A stretch of 39,113 nucleotides of DNA from Pseudomonas fluorescens (GCF_005938625.1 NZ_VCNJ01000037.1:1-39113); one strand, 5' to 3'; positions 1-8,455 are shown, numbered from the stretch's first letter. A program made the numbers and translations. The notes: generated from the letters alone by a model not told the origin.

Positions 1-173
1 GAAGCCACCGCGCCTGCACCGACATGATCAGCACCATCCGAAGCAACCGCTCCGGCGCCGACATGATCCGATCCATCGGACGCCAACGCCTGCGGTTGTG
101 CTGCCCAGACATTGGGCACCACCACGGTCGCCGCGACCGCCAGAAGCACGCCTGACAAGAGCTTGTGTTTCAT
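1..173 (-). CDS. Secreted repeat protein, C-terminus cut by window edge
   Basis: Not a family I can name. The reading frame opens at the ATG at 173-171 with a good ribosome site (GGAG, 6 bases upstream) and encodes a classic signal peptide (MKHKLLSGVLLAVAATVVV, then a short stretch ending in VWA before AQPQA). After cleavage the protein enters a tandem repeat with a 13-residue period, of the form SDGSDHVGAGAVA then SDGADHVGAGAVA. At DNA level the repeat unit is 39 bp (1-39 and 40-78). The gene runs off the left edge, so its total length and any C-terminal domain are unknown. The Asp/Gly/His-rich repeat could be metal-binding or structural, but that is a guess. Expected location: periplasm or outside the cell. 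Confidence 0.75.
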   Translation of the reverse strand, partial: MKHKLLSGVLLAVAATVVVPNVWAAQPQALASDGSDHVGAGAVASDGADHVGAGAVA

Positions 174-688
174 AGTTTTCTCCATGACCCGGCAGCCACG
201 AAGCGATAAGGCATCGTCCGCCGCGTATTGGCTGGCGCCACGACTCATTTGGCTGGGGTCAGTCTGGTTGGCGAAAGGCACAGGCACACCGTCAAGCGTG
301 CGGGTGTCGACAGAATCATGATCGAACTGATTGAGTATAGATCGCGATAGCGAGGCGGTACGGCGGGGGGATCGACGGGCGTTAGGCGCTTATCTTCCTG
401 CCCGTTTTGCGCAAAGCTCAAATCAGTCTAAGAACTCTGATTCAAGTCGACGAGCCTTTGCTAGTCTCAAAGATGTAGGCGAAGACGCAGACTGATGCGC
501 AATCGGATAGCAAGGGGGCGTGGGGCGCGCTCCGAAAGGTACACGGTTAGAAAGATCTCCGCGCTGAGATCCAGCCCTTATGCCGTGTGAAGCAGCCGAG
601 GCACTAACTTTCAATTTGACCCGGTACTGTGGGAAGCCCGATAAACCTTGTAAGCCAGAGACCAGCACTGGCCGCCTGCTCGAACACC
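174..688. other. Intergenic stretch without a recognisable gene
   Basis: No frame on either strand looks coding: frames are short, have no ribosome site, or are shadows of the neighbouring gene. The right part (about 470-711) ends in a strong hairpin and could be a plus-strand non-coding RNA or a decayed gene. I could not match it to 6S RNA, tmRNA, RNase P RNA, SRP RNA or the Rsm/Crc small RNAs. Confidence 0.4.
334..339 (-). promoter_or_regulatory. Possible -10 element for the secreted repeat protein
   Basis: Read on the minus strand this is TATACT, a good sigma-70 -10 hexamer, about 160 bases upstream of the start codon at 173. There is no convincing -35 at the right distance, so the promoter would be weak, activator-dependent or RpoS-type. 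The leader between them holds no other clear signal. Confidence 0.3.
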
Positions 689-711
689 AAAGCCCGCTTC
701 GTGCGGGCTTT
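689..711. terminator. Hairpin terminator after the transsulfuration operon
   Basis: Perfect 9-bp stem (AAAGCCCGC / GCGGGCTTT) with a 5-base TTCGT loop, 15 bases past the stop codon of the gamma-lyase gene. U-tails are short in both directions, so it may act bidirectionally. It also closes the unassigned stretch to its left. Confidence 0.7.
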
Positions 712-726
712 GTCGTTCCTGCAAGG

Positions 727-1899
727 TCAGATCGATTGCAGCGCCTGCGCCAGATCGGCGCGCAGGTCTTCAACGTCCTCGACGCCCACCGACAGCCGCA
801 CCAGACCGTCGCCAATCCCCAGTTTCGCCCGGGTATCAGCCGGAATGGTCGCATGGGTCATGATCGCCGGGTGTTCGATCAGGCTTTCCACGCCGCCCAG
901 ACTTTCCGCCAGTGCGAAGATCTTCACGTTCTCGAGAAAACGCCGAGCACCGTCAAGGTCACTGTTCAGGTCCACGGAAATCATCCCGCCGAAACCACGC
1001 ATCTGGCGCTTGGCCAACTCATGCTGCGGGTGCGACTCAAGGCCCGGATAGTAGACGCGTTTGACCTGCGGCTGCTGTTCCAGCCACTGCGCCAGATCCA
1101 GTGCGTTGCTGCAATGACGCTCCATGCGCAGCGCCAGAGTCTTCACCCCGCGCAGAGTCAGGAACGCATCGAACGGCCCGGCAATCGCACCGACCGCGTT
1201 CTGCAAGAAGCCCAGTTTCTCGGCCAGTTCTTGGTTCTGGCCGACCACGGCGATACCGCCGATCACGTCGGAGTGACCGTTCAGGTATTTGGTGGTCGAG
1301 TGCAGCACGATGTCGAAACCCAACTCCAGCGGCCGCTGGATGTACGGGCTGGCAAAGGTGTTGTCGGCCACGCTGATGATCCCGCGAGCGCGGCAGATAC
1401 GGGCGATAGCGGCGAGGTCCGACAGGCTCAGCAGCGGGTTGGTCGGTGACTCGACAATCACCAGGCGTGTGTCGTCTTGCAACGCCGCTTCGAACGCCGC
1501 CAGGTCAGTCAGATCGACGTAGCTGAAACGGTGTCCGGCACTGCGCTGACGGACCTTGTCGAACAGGCGGAACGTGCCGCCGTACAAGTCATTGCCGGAG
1601 ATCACGTGCGAACCGGCATCGATCAGTTCGAGCACCGTGGAAATCGTCGCCAGCCCGGAGGCGAACGCGAACGCCTGGGTGCCGCCTTCAAGGTCCGCCA
1701 CGCAACGCTCCAGGGCAAAACGCGTCGGGTTGTGCGAGCGGCCGTAATCGAAACCCTTGTGCACGCCGGGGCTGTCTTGCAGGTAGGTGGAGTTGGCGTA
1801 GATCGGCGGCATCAGCGCGCCGGTGGTCGGGTCCGGCGTCTGCCCGGCGTGGATCACCCGGGTCGCGAAGCCTTGGGATTTATCGTCGTGCTGACTCAT
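727..1899 (-). CDS. Cystathionine gamma-lyase (trans-sulfuration PLP enzyme)
   Basis: A 390-residue cytosolic enzyme of the Cys/Met-metabolism PLP family. It most likely splits cystathionine into cysteine, 2-oxobutyrate and ammonia. The PLP lysine is K204 in the motif HSTTKYLNGHSD. Other family marks are the YGRSHNPTR segment near residue 52, the SGNDLYGGT loop near 101, and VADNTFASP near 177. Length is typical. A GGAG ribosome site sits 9 bases before the ATG, and the start overlaps the stop of the upstream cystathionine beta-synthase gene by 4 bases, so the two are translationally coupled. Sequence alone cannot fully separate gamma-lyase from gamma-synthase, but the beta-synthase partner strongly favours gamma-lyase. 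The pair corresponds to PA0400/PA0399 of P. aeruginosa as I remember it. Confidence 0.85.
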   Translation of the reverse strand: MSQHDDKSQGFATRVIHAGQTPDPTTGALMPPIYANSTYLQDSPGVHKGFDYGRSHNPTRFALERCVADLEGGTQAFAFASGLATISTVLELIDAGSHVISGNDLYGGTFRLFDKVRQRSAGHRFSYVDLTDLAAFEAALQDDTRLVIVESPTNPLLSLSDLAAIARICRARGIISVADNTFASPYIQRPLELGFDIVLHSTTKYLNGHSDVIGGIAVVGQNQELAEKLGFLQNAVGAIAGPFDAFLTLRGVKTLALRMERHCSNALDLAQWLEQQPQVKRVYYPGLESHPQHELAKRQMRGFGGMISVDLNSDLDGARRFLENVKIFALAESLGGVESLIEHPAIMTHATIPADTRAKLGIGDGLVRLSVGVEDVEDLRADLAQALQSI

Positions 1900-3272
1900 G
1901 CGAGGGATCTCCGTAATTGGTTGAGCATGTCGGTGCGGGTGATCAGACCATGGAAGCCCGATGCATCGGCAATGATGGCGACGAGGCCACGGCTGAGCAC
2001 CGCTTCCAGCTCGGCAAGGCTGGCGCCGGGCGCGAGGGTTTGCAGTTTGTCGGTCATCACGCTGGACACCGATTGGCTGAAGCGGGCGGCGTCTTCGTGC
2101 ACTGGCAGGAGGATGTCGGATTCGTCGATCACACCGACCAGTTGTTTGCCTTCCACCAGCACTGGCAATTGCGAGACATCGGCCAGACGCATGCGCTGGA
2201 ACGCGGTGAGCAAGGTGTCGTCAGGGCCGACGCTGATCACGCGGCCGTCCTCGAAACGCCGGGCGATCAGGTCGCGCAAGTCGCCGTAGCCCTTGCGCTG
2301 CAACAGGCCCTGATCGGTCATCCACTGGTCGTTGTAGACCTTCGACAGGTAGCGCGTGCCGGTGTCGCAGACGAAGCTGACCACGCGTTTCGGCTCGGTC
2401 TGTTCGCGGCAATAACGCAGCGCCGCAGCGAGTAGAGTGCCGGTCGACGAGCCGCCGAGAATGCCTTCGGCCTTGAGCAACTGACGGGCGTGAGCGAAGC
2501 TTTCTTCATCGCTGATCGAATAGGCGTGACGCACGCTGGAGAGATCGGTGATCGACGGAATGAAGTCCTCGCCGATGCCTTCCACCGCCCATGAACCGGG
2601 CGTCGGCAGGGAGCCGTCGCGGCTGTATTGCGCCATCACCGAGCCGACCGGGTCGGCCAGGACCATTTCCAGATCCGGTTGCACACGTTTGAAGAAGCGG
2701 CTCAGGCCGGTCAGCGTGCCGGCCGAACCGACACCGACGACGATGGCATCCAGATCATGTTCGGTCTGCGCCCAGATTTCCGGCGCGGTGCTGCATTCGT
2801 GGGCCAGCGGGTTGGCCGGGTTGTTGAACTGGTCGGCGAAGAATGCGCCGGGAATGTCTTTCGCCAAACGGGCGGCGACGTCCTGGTAATACTCGGGATG
2901 GCCCTTGCCGACATCGGAACGAGTGATGTGCACCTCGGCGCCCATGGCCTTCAAGTGCAGGACTTTCTCGGTGGACATTTTGTCTGGCACCACCAGCACC
3001 ACGCGATAACCTTTGGCGCGGCCAACCAATGCCAGGCCCAGACCGGTGTTACCGGCGGTGGCTTCGACGATGGTGCCACCGGGTTGCAGGCGACCATCAC
3101 GTTCGGCGGCGTCGATCATCGCCAGGCCGATGCGGTCCTTGATCGAACCACCGGGGTTCTGCGATTCGAGTTTGAGAAACAGCGTGCAAGGCCCAGTGTC
3201 GAAGCGGGTGACTTGCACAAGCGGAGTATTGCCGATCAGCCCAAGTACGGCAGGGCGTGATTCCTTAGACAT
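1896..3272 (-). CDS. Cystathionine beta-synthase with C-terminal CBS domains
   Basis: A 458-residue enzyme that condenses homocysteine with serine to cystathionine, the first step of reverse transsulfuration. Residues 1-320 form the fold-type II PLP domain, with PLP lysine K45 in GGSIKDRIG, the substrate loop ATAGNTG (71-77), the phosphate loop GVGSAGTLTG (180-189) and SSTGT near 275. Two CBS domains follow (about 340-395 and 405-455), a regulatory module that often binds adenosyl ligands. There is no N-terminal heme segment. I chose the ATG at 3272 because GAGGTGAAGAA precedes it. An in-frame upstream ATG at 3359 would lie inside the predicted -35 box and lacks a ribosome site. It is the first gene of a two-gene operon with the gamma-lyase. 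Confidence 0.9.
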   Translation of the reverse strand: MSKESRPAVLGLIGNTPLVQVTRFDTGPCTLFLKLESQNPGGSIKDRIGLAMIDAAERDGRLQPGGTIVEATAGNTGLGLALVGRAKGYRVVLVVPDKMSTEKVLHLKAMGAEVHITRSDVGKGHPEYYQDVAARLAKDIPGAFFADQFNNPANPLAHECSTAPEIWAQTEHDLDAIVVGVGSAGTLTGLSRFFKRVQPDLEMVLADPVGSVMAQYSRDGSLPTPGSWAVEGIGEDFIPSITDLSSVRHAYSISDEESFAHARQLLKAEGILGGSSTGTLLAAALRYCREQTEPKRVVSFVCDTGTRYLSKVYNDQWMTDQGLLQRKGYGDLRDLIARRFEDGRVISVGPDDTLLTAFQRMRLADVSQLPVLVEGKQLVGVIDESDILLPVHEDAARFSQSVSSVMTDKLQTLAPGASLAELEAVLSRGLVAIIADASGFHGLITRTDMLNQLRRSLA

Positions 3273-3330
3273 TTCTTCACCTCTTGGTGGTGTTGATCGC
3301 GTTCCAATCGCGGGGAAAAGACTCGCGTGC

Positions 3331-3359
3331 AACATAGGCTCAGACATCAGCTGTCGCAA
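3331..3359 (-). promoter_or_regulatory. Sigma-70 promoter of the transsulfuration operon
   Basis: On the minus strand: -35 TTGCGA (3359-3354), a 17-base spacer, -10 TATGTT (3336-3331). A start near 3324 gives a leader of about 50 bases before the ATG at 3272. This supports the shorter start of the beta-synthase. Confidence 0.5.
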
Positions 3360-3384
3360 CCTTTAGTCGGTCGCCAATTCAGCC

Positions 3385-3410
3385 ATTTCGATCTAACGAT
3401 AGATCGAAAT
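3385..3410. promoter_or_regulatory. 10-bp inverted repeat between transsulfuration operon and metE
   Basis: Arms ATTTCGATCT (3385-3394) and AGATCGAAAT (3401-3410) are perfectly complementary around a 6-base spacer. The site lies 26 bases upstream of the predicted -35 of the transsulfuration operon, a normal activator position, and also upstream of metE. It has no U-tail, so it looks more like a protein-binding site than a terminator. The binding protein is unknown. Confidence 0.45.
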
Positions 3411-3503
3411 CAAAGACCTGCCGGGGCGGGTTTGAGTGCGTTTACACAGAGGCGTCATCGAGTTTTCAAAGGGCGTCGTTACGCTCACCAATCGCTTGAT
3501 CTG

Positions 3504-3516
3504 TGAAGAAATTTCC
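3504..3516 (+). promoter_or_regulatory. Possible MetR-like site upstream of metE
   Basis: TGAA-N5-TTCC differs by one base from the MetR consensus TGAA-N5-TTCA described for enterobacterial met genes. It lies about 170 bases before the metE start. No metR gene is adjacent. The rest of 3273-3684 holds no riboswitch or gene that I can see; in particular there is no B12 box in the metE leader. Confidence 0.25.
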
Positions 3517-3684
3517 TGCTGCGAAAACGGTTTGGCGTTTTTGCCAATGCACAAGTCAGAAGTGTTTTCAGCGACGATTTGATCATGAGGGAAACTCGTG
3601 TTGATCAAGATTAAAATGAGTTTGTCTCACTAGAGGCCGATGCCGACAATGGCCGCCATCAACAAGACATTGGAGTTGTTTGTT

Positions 3685-5973
3685 ATGGCACTGGCCCATT
3701 CCCTTGGATTTCCGCGCATCGGTCGCGACCGCGAACTGAAGAAAGCGCAAGAGGCGTTCTGGAAAGGAGAACTGAACGAGGCAGGCCTGCGTGCCGTCGG
3801 TCGCGAGCTGCGCGAGGCCCACTGGGACTTGCAGAAAAGCGCCGGCATCGAGCTGCTACCGGTCGGCGATTTCGCCTGGTATGACCAGGTCCTGACGCAT
3901 TCGCTGATGTTCGGCGTCATCCCCGAGCGCTTCCGTCCGCATGACGGCAAAGCCAATCTGCAGACCCTGTTCGCCATGGCCCGTGGCGTCAGCGACAGTT
4001 GCTGCGGCGGGGCGCACGCCCAGGAAATGACCAAGTGGTTCGACACCAACTACCACTACCTGGTCCCGGAATTCAGCGCGGATCAACAGTTCCAGTTGGG
4101 CTGGGAGCAGTTGTTCGAAGAGGTCGAAGAAGCACGCGCACTGGGCCATAACGTCAAACCGGTGATCATCGGCCCGCTGACGTATCTGTGGCTGGGCAAG
4201 GCCAAAGGTGCCGAATTCGACAAGCTGGAATTGCTCGATCGTTTGCTGCCACTGTACGGGCAGATCTTCGCGCGCCTCGCTGCCCAAGGCGTCGAGTGGG
4301 TGCAGATCGACGAGCCGATTCTGGTGCTCGACCTGCCGCAGGAATGGAAGAACGCTTTCGAGCGTGCCTATAACCAGATCCAGCGCGATCCGCTGAAAAA
4401 ACTGCTCGCTACTTACTTTGGTGGTCTGGAAGAGAATCTTGGTCTGGCGGCGAACCTGCCGGTCGACGGTTTGCACATCGATCTGGTGCGCGCACCGGAG
4501 CAATACCCGACCATTCTTGATCGCTTGCCGGCTTATAAAGTGTTGTCCCTGGGCGTGGTCAACGGCCGTAATGTCTGGCGCTGCGATCTGGAAAATGCCC
4601 TGGCGACGTTGCAGCATGCCCATGAGCGTCTGGGCGATCGGCTGTGGGTCGCGCCGTCCTGCTCGTTGCTGCACAGCCCGGTGGATCTGGGCCGTGAAGA
4701 CAAGCTCGATGCCGAATTGAAAAGCTGGCTGGCCTTCGCTGTGCAGAAGTGCGAAGAAGTCGCGGTGCTGGCTCAAGCGGTCAACGAACCTGAAGCGCCG
4801 AAAGTGCTGCGCGCATTGACTGAAAGCCGCGCGGTGCAGGCTGCCCGCGCTGCGTCGCCGCGCATTCACAAGCCTGCGGTGCAAGCGCGTGTTGCAGCGA
4901 TCACTGCCAAGGACAGCCAGCGTCAATCGCTGTTCGCCCAGCGCATTGCCAAGCAACGCGCGGGGCTGGATCTGCCGCTGTTCCCGACTACGACGATCGG
5001 CTCGTTCCCGCAAACCGCGTCGATTCGCCTCGCTCGTCAGTCGTTCAAACAGGGCAAGCTGACCGAAGCCGAATACACCGAAGCCATGCACAGCGAGATC
5101 CGCCATGCGGTGGAAATCCAGGAGCGTCTGGGCCTCGACGTGCTGGTACACGGTGAAGCCGAGCGCAACGACATGGTCGAATACTTCGCCGAGCAACTGG
5201 ACGGCTATGTGTTCAGCCGTTTCGGCTGGGTACAAAGTTACGGTTCGCGCTGCGTGAAACCGGCGGTGATCTTCGGCGACCTCAGCCGTCCCAAAGCCAT
5301 GACTGTCGAGTGGATCCGCTACGCTCAAGGCCTCACCGACAAAGTCATGAAAGGCATGCTGACCGGCCCGGTGACCATGCTGATGTGGTCGTTCCCGCGT
5401 GAAGACGTCAGCCGTGAAGTGCAGGCGCGGCAACTGGCGCTGGCGATCCGCGATGAAGTGGTGGATCTGGAAGCCGCTGGCATCAAGATCGTGCAGATCG
5501 ACGAAGCCGCGTTCCGTGAAGGTTTGCCGTTGCGTCAGGCGCAGTGGCAGCAGTATCTGGACTGGGCGACTGAGGTGTTCCGCTTGTGCGCCTCCGGTGT
5601 GCGCGACGAAACGCAGATCCACACGCACATGTGCTACAGCGAGTTCAACGATGTGATCGAGTCCATCGCCGCCATGGATGCCGACGTGATCACCATCGAA
5701 ACCTCGCGTTCGGACATGGAGTTGCTGGATGCCTTCGAAGCCTTCGCTTACCCGAACGACATCGGCCCGGGCGTCTACGACATCCACTCGCCACGCATTC
5801 CGGATGCTTCGGAAATGGCTAATCTGCTGCGCAAGGCGGCCAAGCGGATTCCGGCAGAACGGCTGTGGGTCAACCCGGATTGCGGTTTGAAAACCCGTGG
5901 CTGGCCGGAAACGGAAGCGGCGCTGGTGCACATGGTCACCGCCGCCCGCCAACTGCGCAAAGAACTGGCCTGA
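3685..5973 (+). CDS. metE: Cobalamin-independent methionine synthase
   Basis: A 762-residue cytosolic zinc enzyme (5-methyltetrahydropteroyltriglutamate-homocysteine methyltransferase) that makes methionine without B12. The N-terminal half (about 1-330) carries the folate-binding region beginning LAHSLGFPRIGRDREL. The C-terminal barrel (about 420-760) begins LFPTTTIGSFPQT and carries zinc ligands in HTHMCYSEF (H648, C650) and NPDCGLKTRGW (C733). I start at the ATG at 3685, which has GGAG 9 bases upstream and gives the standard MALAHSLGFPRIG N-terminus; an upstream in-frame ATG at 3640 has no ribosome site. It is divergent from the transsulfuration pair, placing homocysteine remethylation beside homocysteine conversion to cysteine. 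A B12-controlled importer lies 3 kb away, but the metE leader shows no cobalamin riboswitch. Confidence 0.97.
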   Translation: MALAHSLGFPRIGRDRELKKAQEAFWKGELNEAGLRAVGRELREAHWDLQKSAGIELLPVGDFAWYDQVLTHSLMFGVIPERFRPHDGKANLQTLFAMARGVSDSCCGGAHAQEMTKWFDTNYHYLVPEFSADQQFQLGWEQLFEEVEEARALGHNVKPVIIGPLTYLWLGKAKGAEFDKLELLDRLLPLYGQIFARLAAQGVEWVQIDEPILVLDLPQEWKNAFERAYNQIQRDPLKKLLATYFGGLEENLGLAANLPVDGLHIDLVRAPEQYPTILDRLPAYKVLSLGVVNGRNVWRCDLENALATLQHAHERLGDRLWVAPSCSLLHSPVDLGREDKLDAELKSWLAFAVQKCEEVAVLAQAVNEPEAPKVLRALTESRAVQAARAASPRIHKPAVQARVAAITAKDSQRQSLFAQRIAKQRAGLDLPLFPTTTIGSFPQTASIRLARQSFKQGKLTEAEYTEAMHSEIRHAVEIQERLGLDVLVHGEAERNDMVEYFAEQLDGYVFSRFGWVQSYGSRCVKPAVIFGDLSRPKAMTVEWIRYAQGLTDKVMKGMLTGPVTMLMWSFPREDVSREVQARQLALAIRDEVVDLEAAGIKIVQIDEAAFREGLPLRQAQWQQYLDWATEVFRLCASGVRDETQIHTHMCYSEFNDVIESIAAMDADVITIETSRSDMELLDAFEAFAYPNDIGPGVYDIHSPRIPDASEMANLLRKAAKRIPAERLWVNPDCGLKTRGWPETEAALVHMVTAARQLRKELA

Positions 5974-6002
5974 CACCTACAGCTGGAATACACACAATCC
6001 CC

Positions 6003-6091
6003 TGTAGGAGTGAGCCTGCTCGCGATGGCGTCGCATCAGTCACTAATGAGTTGACTGACTCACCGCTATCGCGAGCAGGCTCACTCCTACA
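6003..6091. repeat. REP pair (REPIN) after metE
   Basis: Two inverted copies of TGTAGGAGTGAGCCTGCTCG followed by CGAT (6003-6026 and 6068-6091) enclose a 41-base variable loop. This is the typical mobile palindromic doublet of fluorescent pseudomonads. It fills the gap between metE and the acetyltransferase and may act as a transcript-end structure. Confidence 0.9.
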
Positions 6092-6187
6092 AGGGTTGTG
6101 TATGAAGTTCAGAATCGGGGATTTCCTTGGCATCGCCGGGAGGCTGTTGCTACTGTGCCCAGCCGCAGTTCAGGTGTTTGCCGCTAC

Positions 6188-6739
6188 ATGAGTGATCAAC
6201 CCGTAATCCAGGCCGTGTCCGACGCAGACATTCCTGAAGTTCTTGATTTTGTTCTAAAGGCCCGTGCCGAGCTTTTCCCCAAGCTCAGCACGACCGGCAT
6301 GCCCGACGATCTGGCGCGGTTCACCGAGGTTTATCTGCGTGGGGCAGGGCGCTTTCTGATCGCTCGCCACGAAGGGCAGATCGTTGCCTCCATCGGCTAT
6401 CTCGCCTACGACCGGCGCTTCCTGCACTTGCCCTATCCGGACCTTAAAGTGGTGGAAATCGTCCGGCTGTTCGTCCTGCCATCGCAGCGCCGCTCAGGGC
6501 TGGCCGGTGCGTTGTACCGATCACTCAAAGACCTGGCACTCGCCGACGGAGTCGAGGTGATCTACCTGCACACCCATCCGTTTCTGCCGGGCGCCATCGC
6601 GTTCTGGCAGCGGCAGGGTTTCGAGATTATTGACGTCGACGCTGACCCGGTCTGGCAGACCACTCACATGCACAGCGTCATGAGTGAAATCGAAGAATCT
6701 GCGCCCCATCAAACGGGTCCGTCAGATAGTGCGCCCTGA
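6188..6739 (+). CDS. GNAT-family N-acetyltransferase
   Basis: A 183-residue single-domain GNAT protein that would transfer an acyl group from acyl-CoA to an unknown amine. The core is at about residues 65-155: FLIARHEGQIVASIGYLAY as strands 2-3, then VVEIVRLFVLPSQRRSGLAGALY with the acetyl-CoA loop Q-R-R-S-G-L-A, and GAIAFWQRQGFEII as the C-terminal helix and strand. The start at 6188 is chosen because the protein begins at the domain's natural N-terminus; the ribosome site is weak. The 3' end overlaps the convergent corrinoid ABC ATPase gene by 62 bases, so the last 20 codons of both genes share DNA. The substrate is not predictable. Confidence 0.8.
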   Translation: MSDQPVIQAVSDADIPEVLDFVLKARAELFPKLSTTGMPDDLARFTEVYLRGAGRFLIARHEGQIVASIGYLAYDRRFLHLPYPDLKVVEIVRLFVLPSQRRSGLAGALYRSLKDLALADGVEVIYLHTHPFLPGAIAFWQRQGFEIIDVDADPVWQTTHMHSVMSEIEESAPHQTGPSDSAP

Positions 6740-7442
6740 CCCCGAACGTCTCCTGTAACCGCTGCGGTGTCAGCACCTCCAGCGGCTTGCCCAACGCCAC
6801 CAGCCGCCCGCGTTCCAGCACCGCCAGACGATCACATTTCAATGCCTGATTGAGATCATGCAGCGCAATCAGCGTGGTCACCGGCAACGCCTGCACCACG
6901 TTGAGAATGGTCAGTTGATGCTGAATGTCGAGGTGATTGGCCGGCTCATCCAACAGTAGAATTTGCGGTCGCTGTGCCAATGCCCGAGCGATGTGCACCC
7001 GTTGCCGTTCACCCCCCGACAAGCTGCGCCAGAGACGGGTGCGCAGGTGCATCGCGTCAACGTCGGTGAGCGCCTGCTGGACAATAGCGTCGTCCGCCGC
7101 CGACCACGGTTGCAGCGCCGACAGCCAGGGCGTGCGCCCCAACGCAACGGCGTCGAACACACGAATGCCGTCGTCGGTGTCGGCCTGTTGTTCGACCACC
7201 GCAAGCTTTTGCGCAATGCTGCGCCGGGCCATTTTGCCGAGGCGCTGACCTTCGAGCAGCACCTCGCCAGCGCTCGGTTCGCGCAACCCCGCCAGCAACT
7301 TCAACAGGGTGGATTTGCCCGAGCCATTCGGCCCAACGATGCCGAGGGTTTCGCCACGCTGAACCTCAAGGCTGACACTGTTGAGCAACTCGGCGCCGCG
7401 CACTCTGAAGCTCAGACCAGAACAACCCAAAACACTGCTCAT
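6678..7442 (-). CDS. Corrinoid (BtuD-type) ABC transporter ATP-binding protein
   Basis: A 254-residue ATPase of the FecE/BtuD family that powers import of a metal chelate. Walker A is GPNGSGKST (37-45), the signature is LSGGERQRV (141-149) and Walker B is ILLLDEP (161-167), followed by NHLDIQHQ. It is the last gene of a three-gene operon; its start overlaps the permease stop by 4 bases. A cobalamin riboswitch heads the operon, so the likely cargo is vitamin B12 or a precursor such as cobinamide. From sequence alone the protein could also serve ferric siderophores or heme; the riboswitch makes the corrinoid reading much stronger. Confidence 0.85.
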   Translation of the reverse strand: MSSVLGCSGLSFRVRGAELLNSVSLEVQRGETLGIVGPNGSGKSTLLKLLAGLREPSAGEVLLEGQRLGKMARRSIAQKLAVVEQQADTDDGIRVFDAVALGRTPWLSALQPWSAADDAIVQQALTDVDAMHLRTRLWRSLSGGERQRVHIARALAQRPQILLLDEPANHLDIQHQLTILNVVQALPVTTLIALHDLNQALKCDRLAVLERGRLVALGKPLEVLTPQRLQETFGVRAHYLTDPFDGAQILRFHS

Positions 7443-8455
7443 CGTGCGGACCTGCGGCCAACCAGAATCAAGGCAAACACCGGCGCCCCGACCAGTGCGG
7501 TAATCACCCCGACCGGAATCACCTGGCCCTTGATCAGCGTGCGCGACAACACGTCAGCGGCAATCAGAAACACCGCGCCACCCAATGCACTGGCCGGCAG
7601 CAATCGCGCGTGACCGGTGCCAAGCAACAGCCGCGCCGCATGGGGAATCACCAGCCCGACAAAACCGATCGAACCGACAATCGACACCATCACCGCCGTC
7701 ACCAGCGCCGCACAACCAATCAGCAGAATTTGCACGCGTCGCACCGGAATGCCAAGGGATGCCGCCGAATCCGCGCCAAAGGTAAACGCATCCAGCGCCC
7801 TCCGATGCCATAGACACACAATCAACCCCAACACGGCCACCGGCACCGCCAGCCACACCGATGGCCAGCGCACGCCGCCCAGATTGCCCAACAGCCAGAA
7901 CATGATCCCGCGTGCCTGTTCAGAGCTGGCCGAGCGGGTGATCAAAAACGCCGTCAGTGCATTGAACAGTTGCGAGCCGGCGATCCCGGCAAGAATGATC
8001 TGTCCGGTACCGCTGGCCGAACCGCTGACCCGCGCCAGCACAATCACCAGCACAAACGCCGTGACTGCGCCGGCAAATGCGCCGACTGACAACGAGATGA
8101 TCCCGGCGCCAACGCCGAGCAACGCCACCATCACCGCACCGGTCGAGGCGCCAGCAGAAATCCCCAGCAGATACGGGTCGGCCAACGGGTTGCGCAGCAG
8201 CGATTGCAGAATCACTCCGCACGTTGCCAGACCGGCACCGCAGGCGGCCGCGACCAGTGCGCGGGTCAGGCGATAGTTCCAGACGATGCCTTCGTCGATA
8301 GGATCGAGCGCGTACCCGGCGCCCCACAATTTATTCGCCAGCACTTGCACGACCACGCCCGGTTCAATCGACGTCTCACCAATGGCCACGCCAGCAACCA
8401 CTGCAATCAACAGCGTCGCCAGGGCCAGTAACGTGCGGATCAGGCTGGCATTCAT
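7439..8455 (-). CDS. Corrinoid (BtuC-type) ABC transporter permease, FecCD family
   Basis: A 338-residue inner-membrane permease of the FecCD/BtuC family, expected to have ten transmembrane helices and to work as a dimer. Marks include the N-terminal helix (LLALATLLIAVVAGVAIG), LLRNPLADPYLLGISAGAS near residue 90, where FecCD proteins carry their conserved NPLADP-GIS motif, and GSIGFVGLVIPHAARLL near 262, the coupling-helix segment that contacts the ATPase. Start and stop each overlap a neighbouring gene by 4 bases, so the binding protein, permease and ATPase are translationally coupled and made as a unit. Confidence 0.88.
   Translation of the reverse strand: MNASLIRTLLALATLLIAVVAGVAIGETSIEPGVVVQVLANKLWGAGYALDPIDEGIVWNYRLTRALVAAACGAGLATCGVILQSLLRNPLADPYLLGISAGASTGAVMVALLGVGAGIISLSVGAFAGAVTAFVLVIVLARVSGSASGTGQIILAGIAGSQLFNALTAFLITRSASSEQARGIMFWLLGNLGGVRWPSVWLAVPVAVLGLIVCLWHRRALDAFTFGADSAASLGIPVRRVQILLIGCAALVTAVMVSIVGSIGFVGLVIPHAARLLLGTGHARLLPASALGGAVFLIAADVLSRTLIKGQVIPVGVITALVGAPVFALILVGRRSAR

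Noticed and set aside
570..610. SRP RNA fragment suggested by GAAGCAGCCGAGGCA
   Set aside because: Only this short string matches; the conserved GGTCAGGTCC-GGAAGGAAGCAGCC core and the long flanking helix of 4.5S RNA are missing.
580..1449. A 289-codon plus-strand frame over the gamma-lyase gene
   Set aside because: Most of it lies opposite a clear PLP enzyme gene and it lacks a ribosome site. Its first 100 bases are the only part not explained by that gene.
3360..3684. Cobalamin or SAM riboswitch before metE
   Set aside because: I looked for the B12 box and for SAM aptamer landmarks and found neither; only a palindrome and a MetR-like site are visible.
3856..5976. A 706-codon open frame antisense to metE
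   Set aside because: It has no ribosome site, mirrors the metE codon frame and shows no domain; long antisense frames are expected in GC-rich genes with strong third-position bias.
6003..6091. Attachment site or CRISPR-like repeat
   Set aside because: The inverted doublets here and at 20070 and 35185 are ordinary REP pairs; there are no regularly spaced direct repeats, cas genes or integrase.
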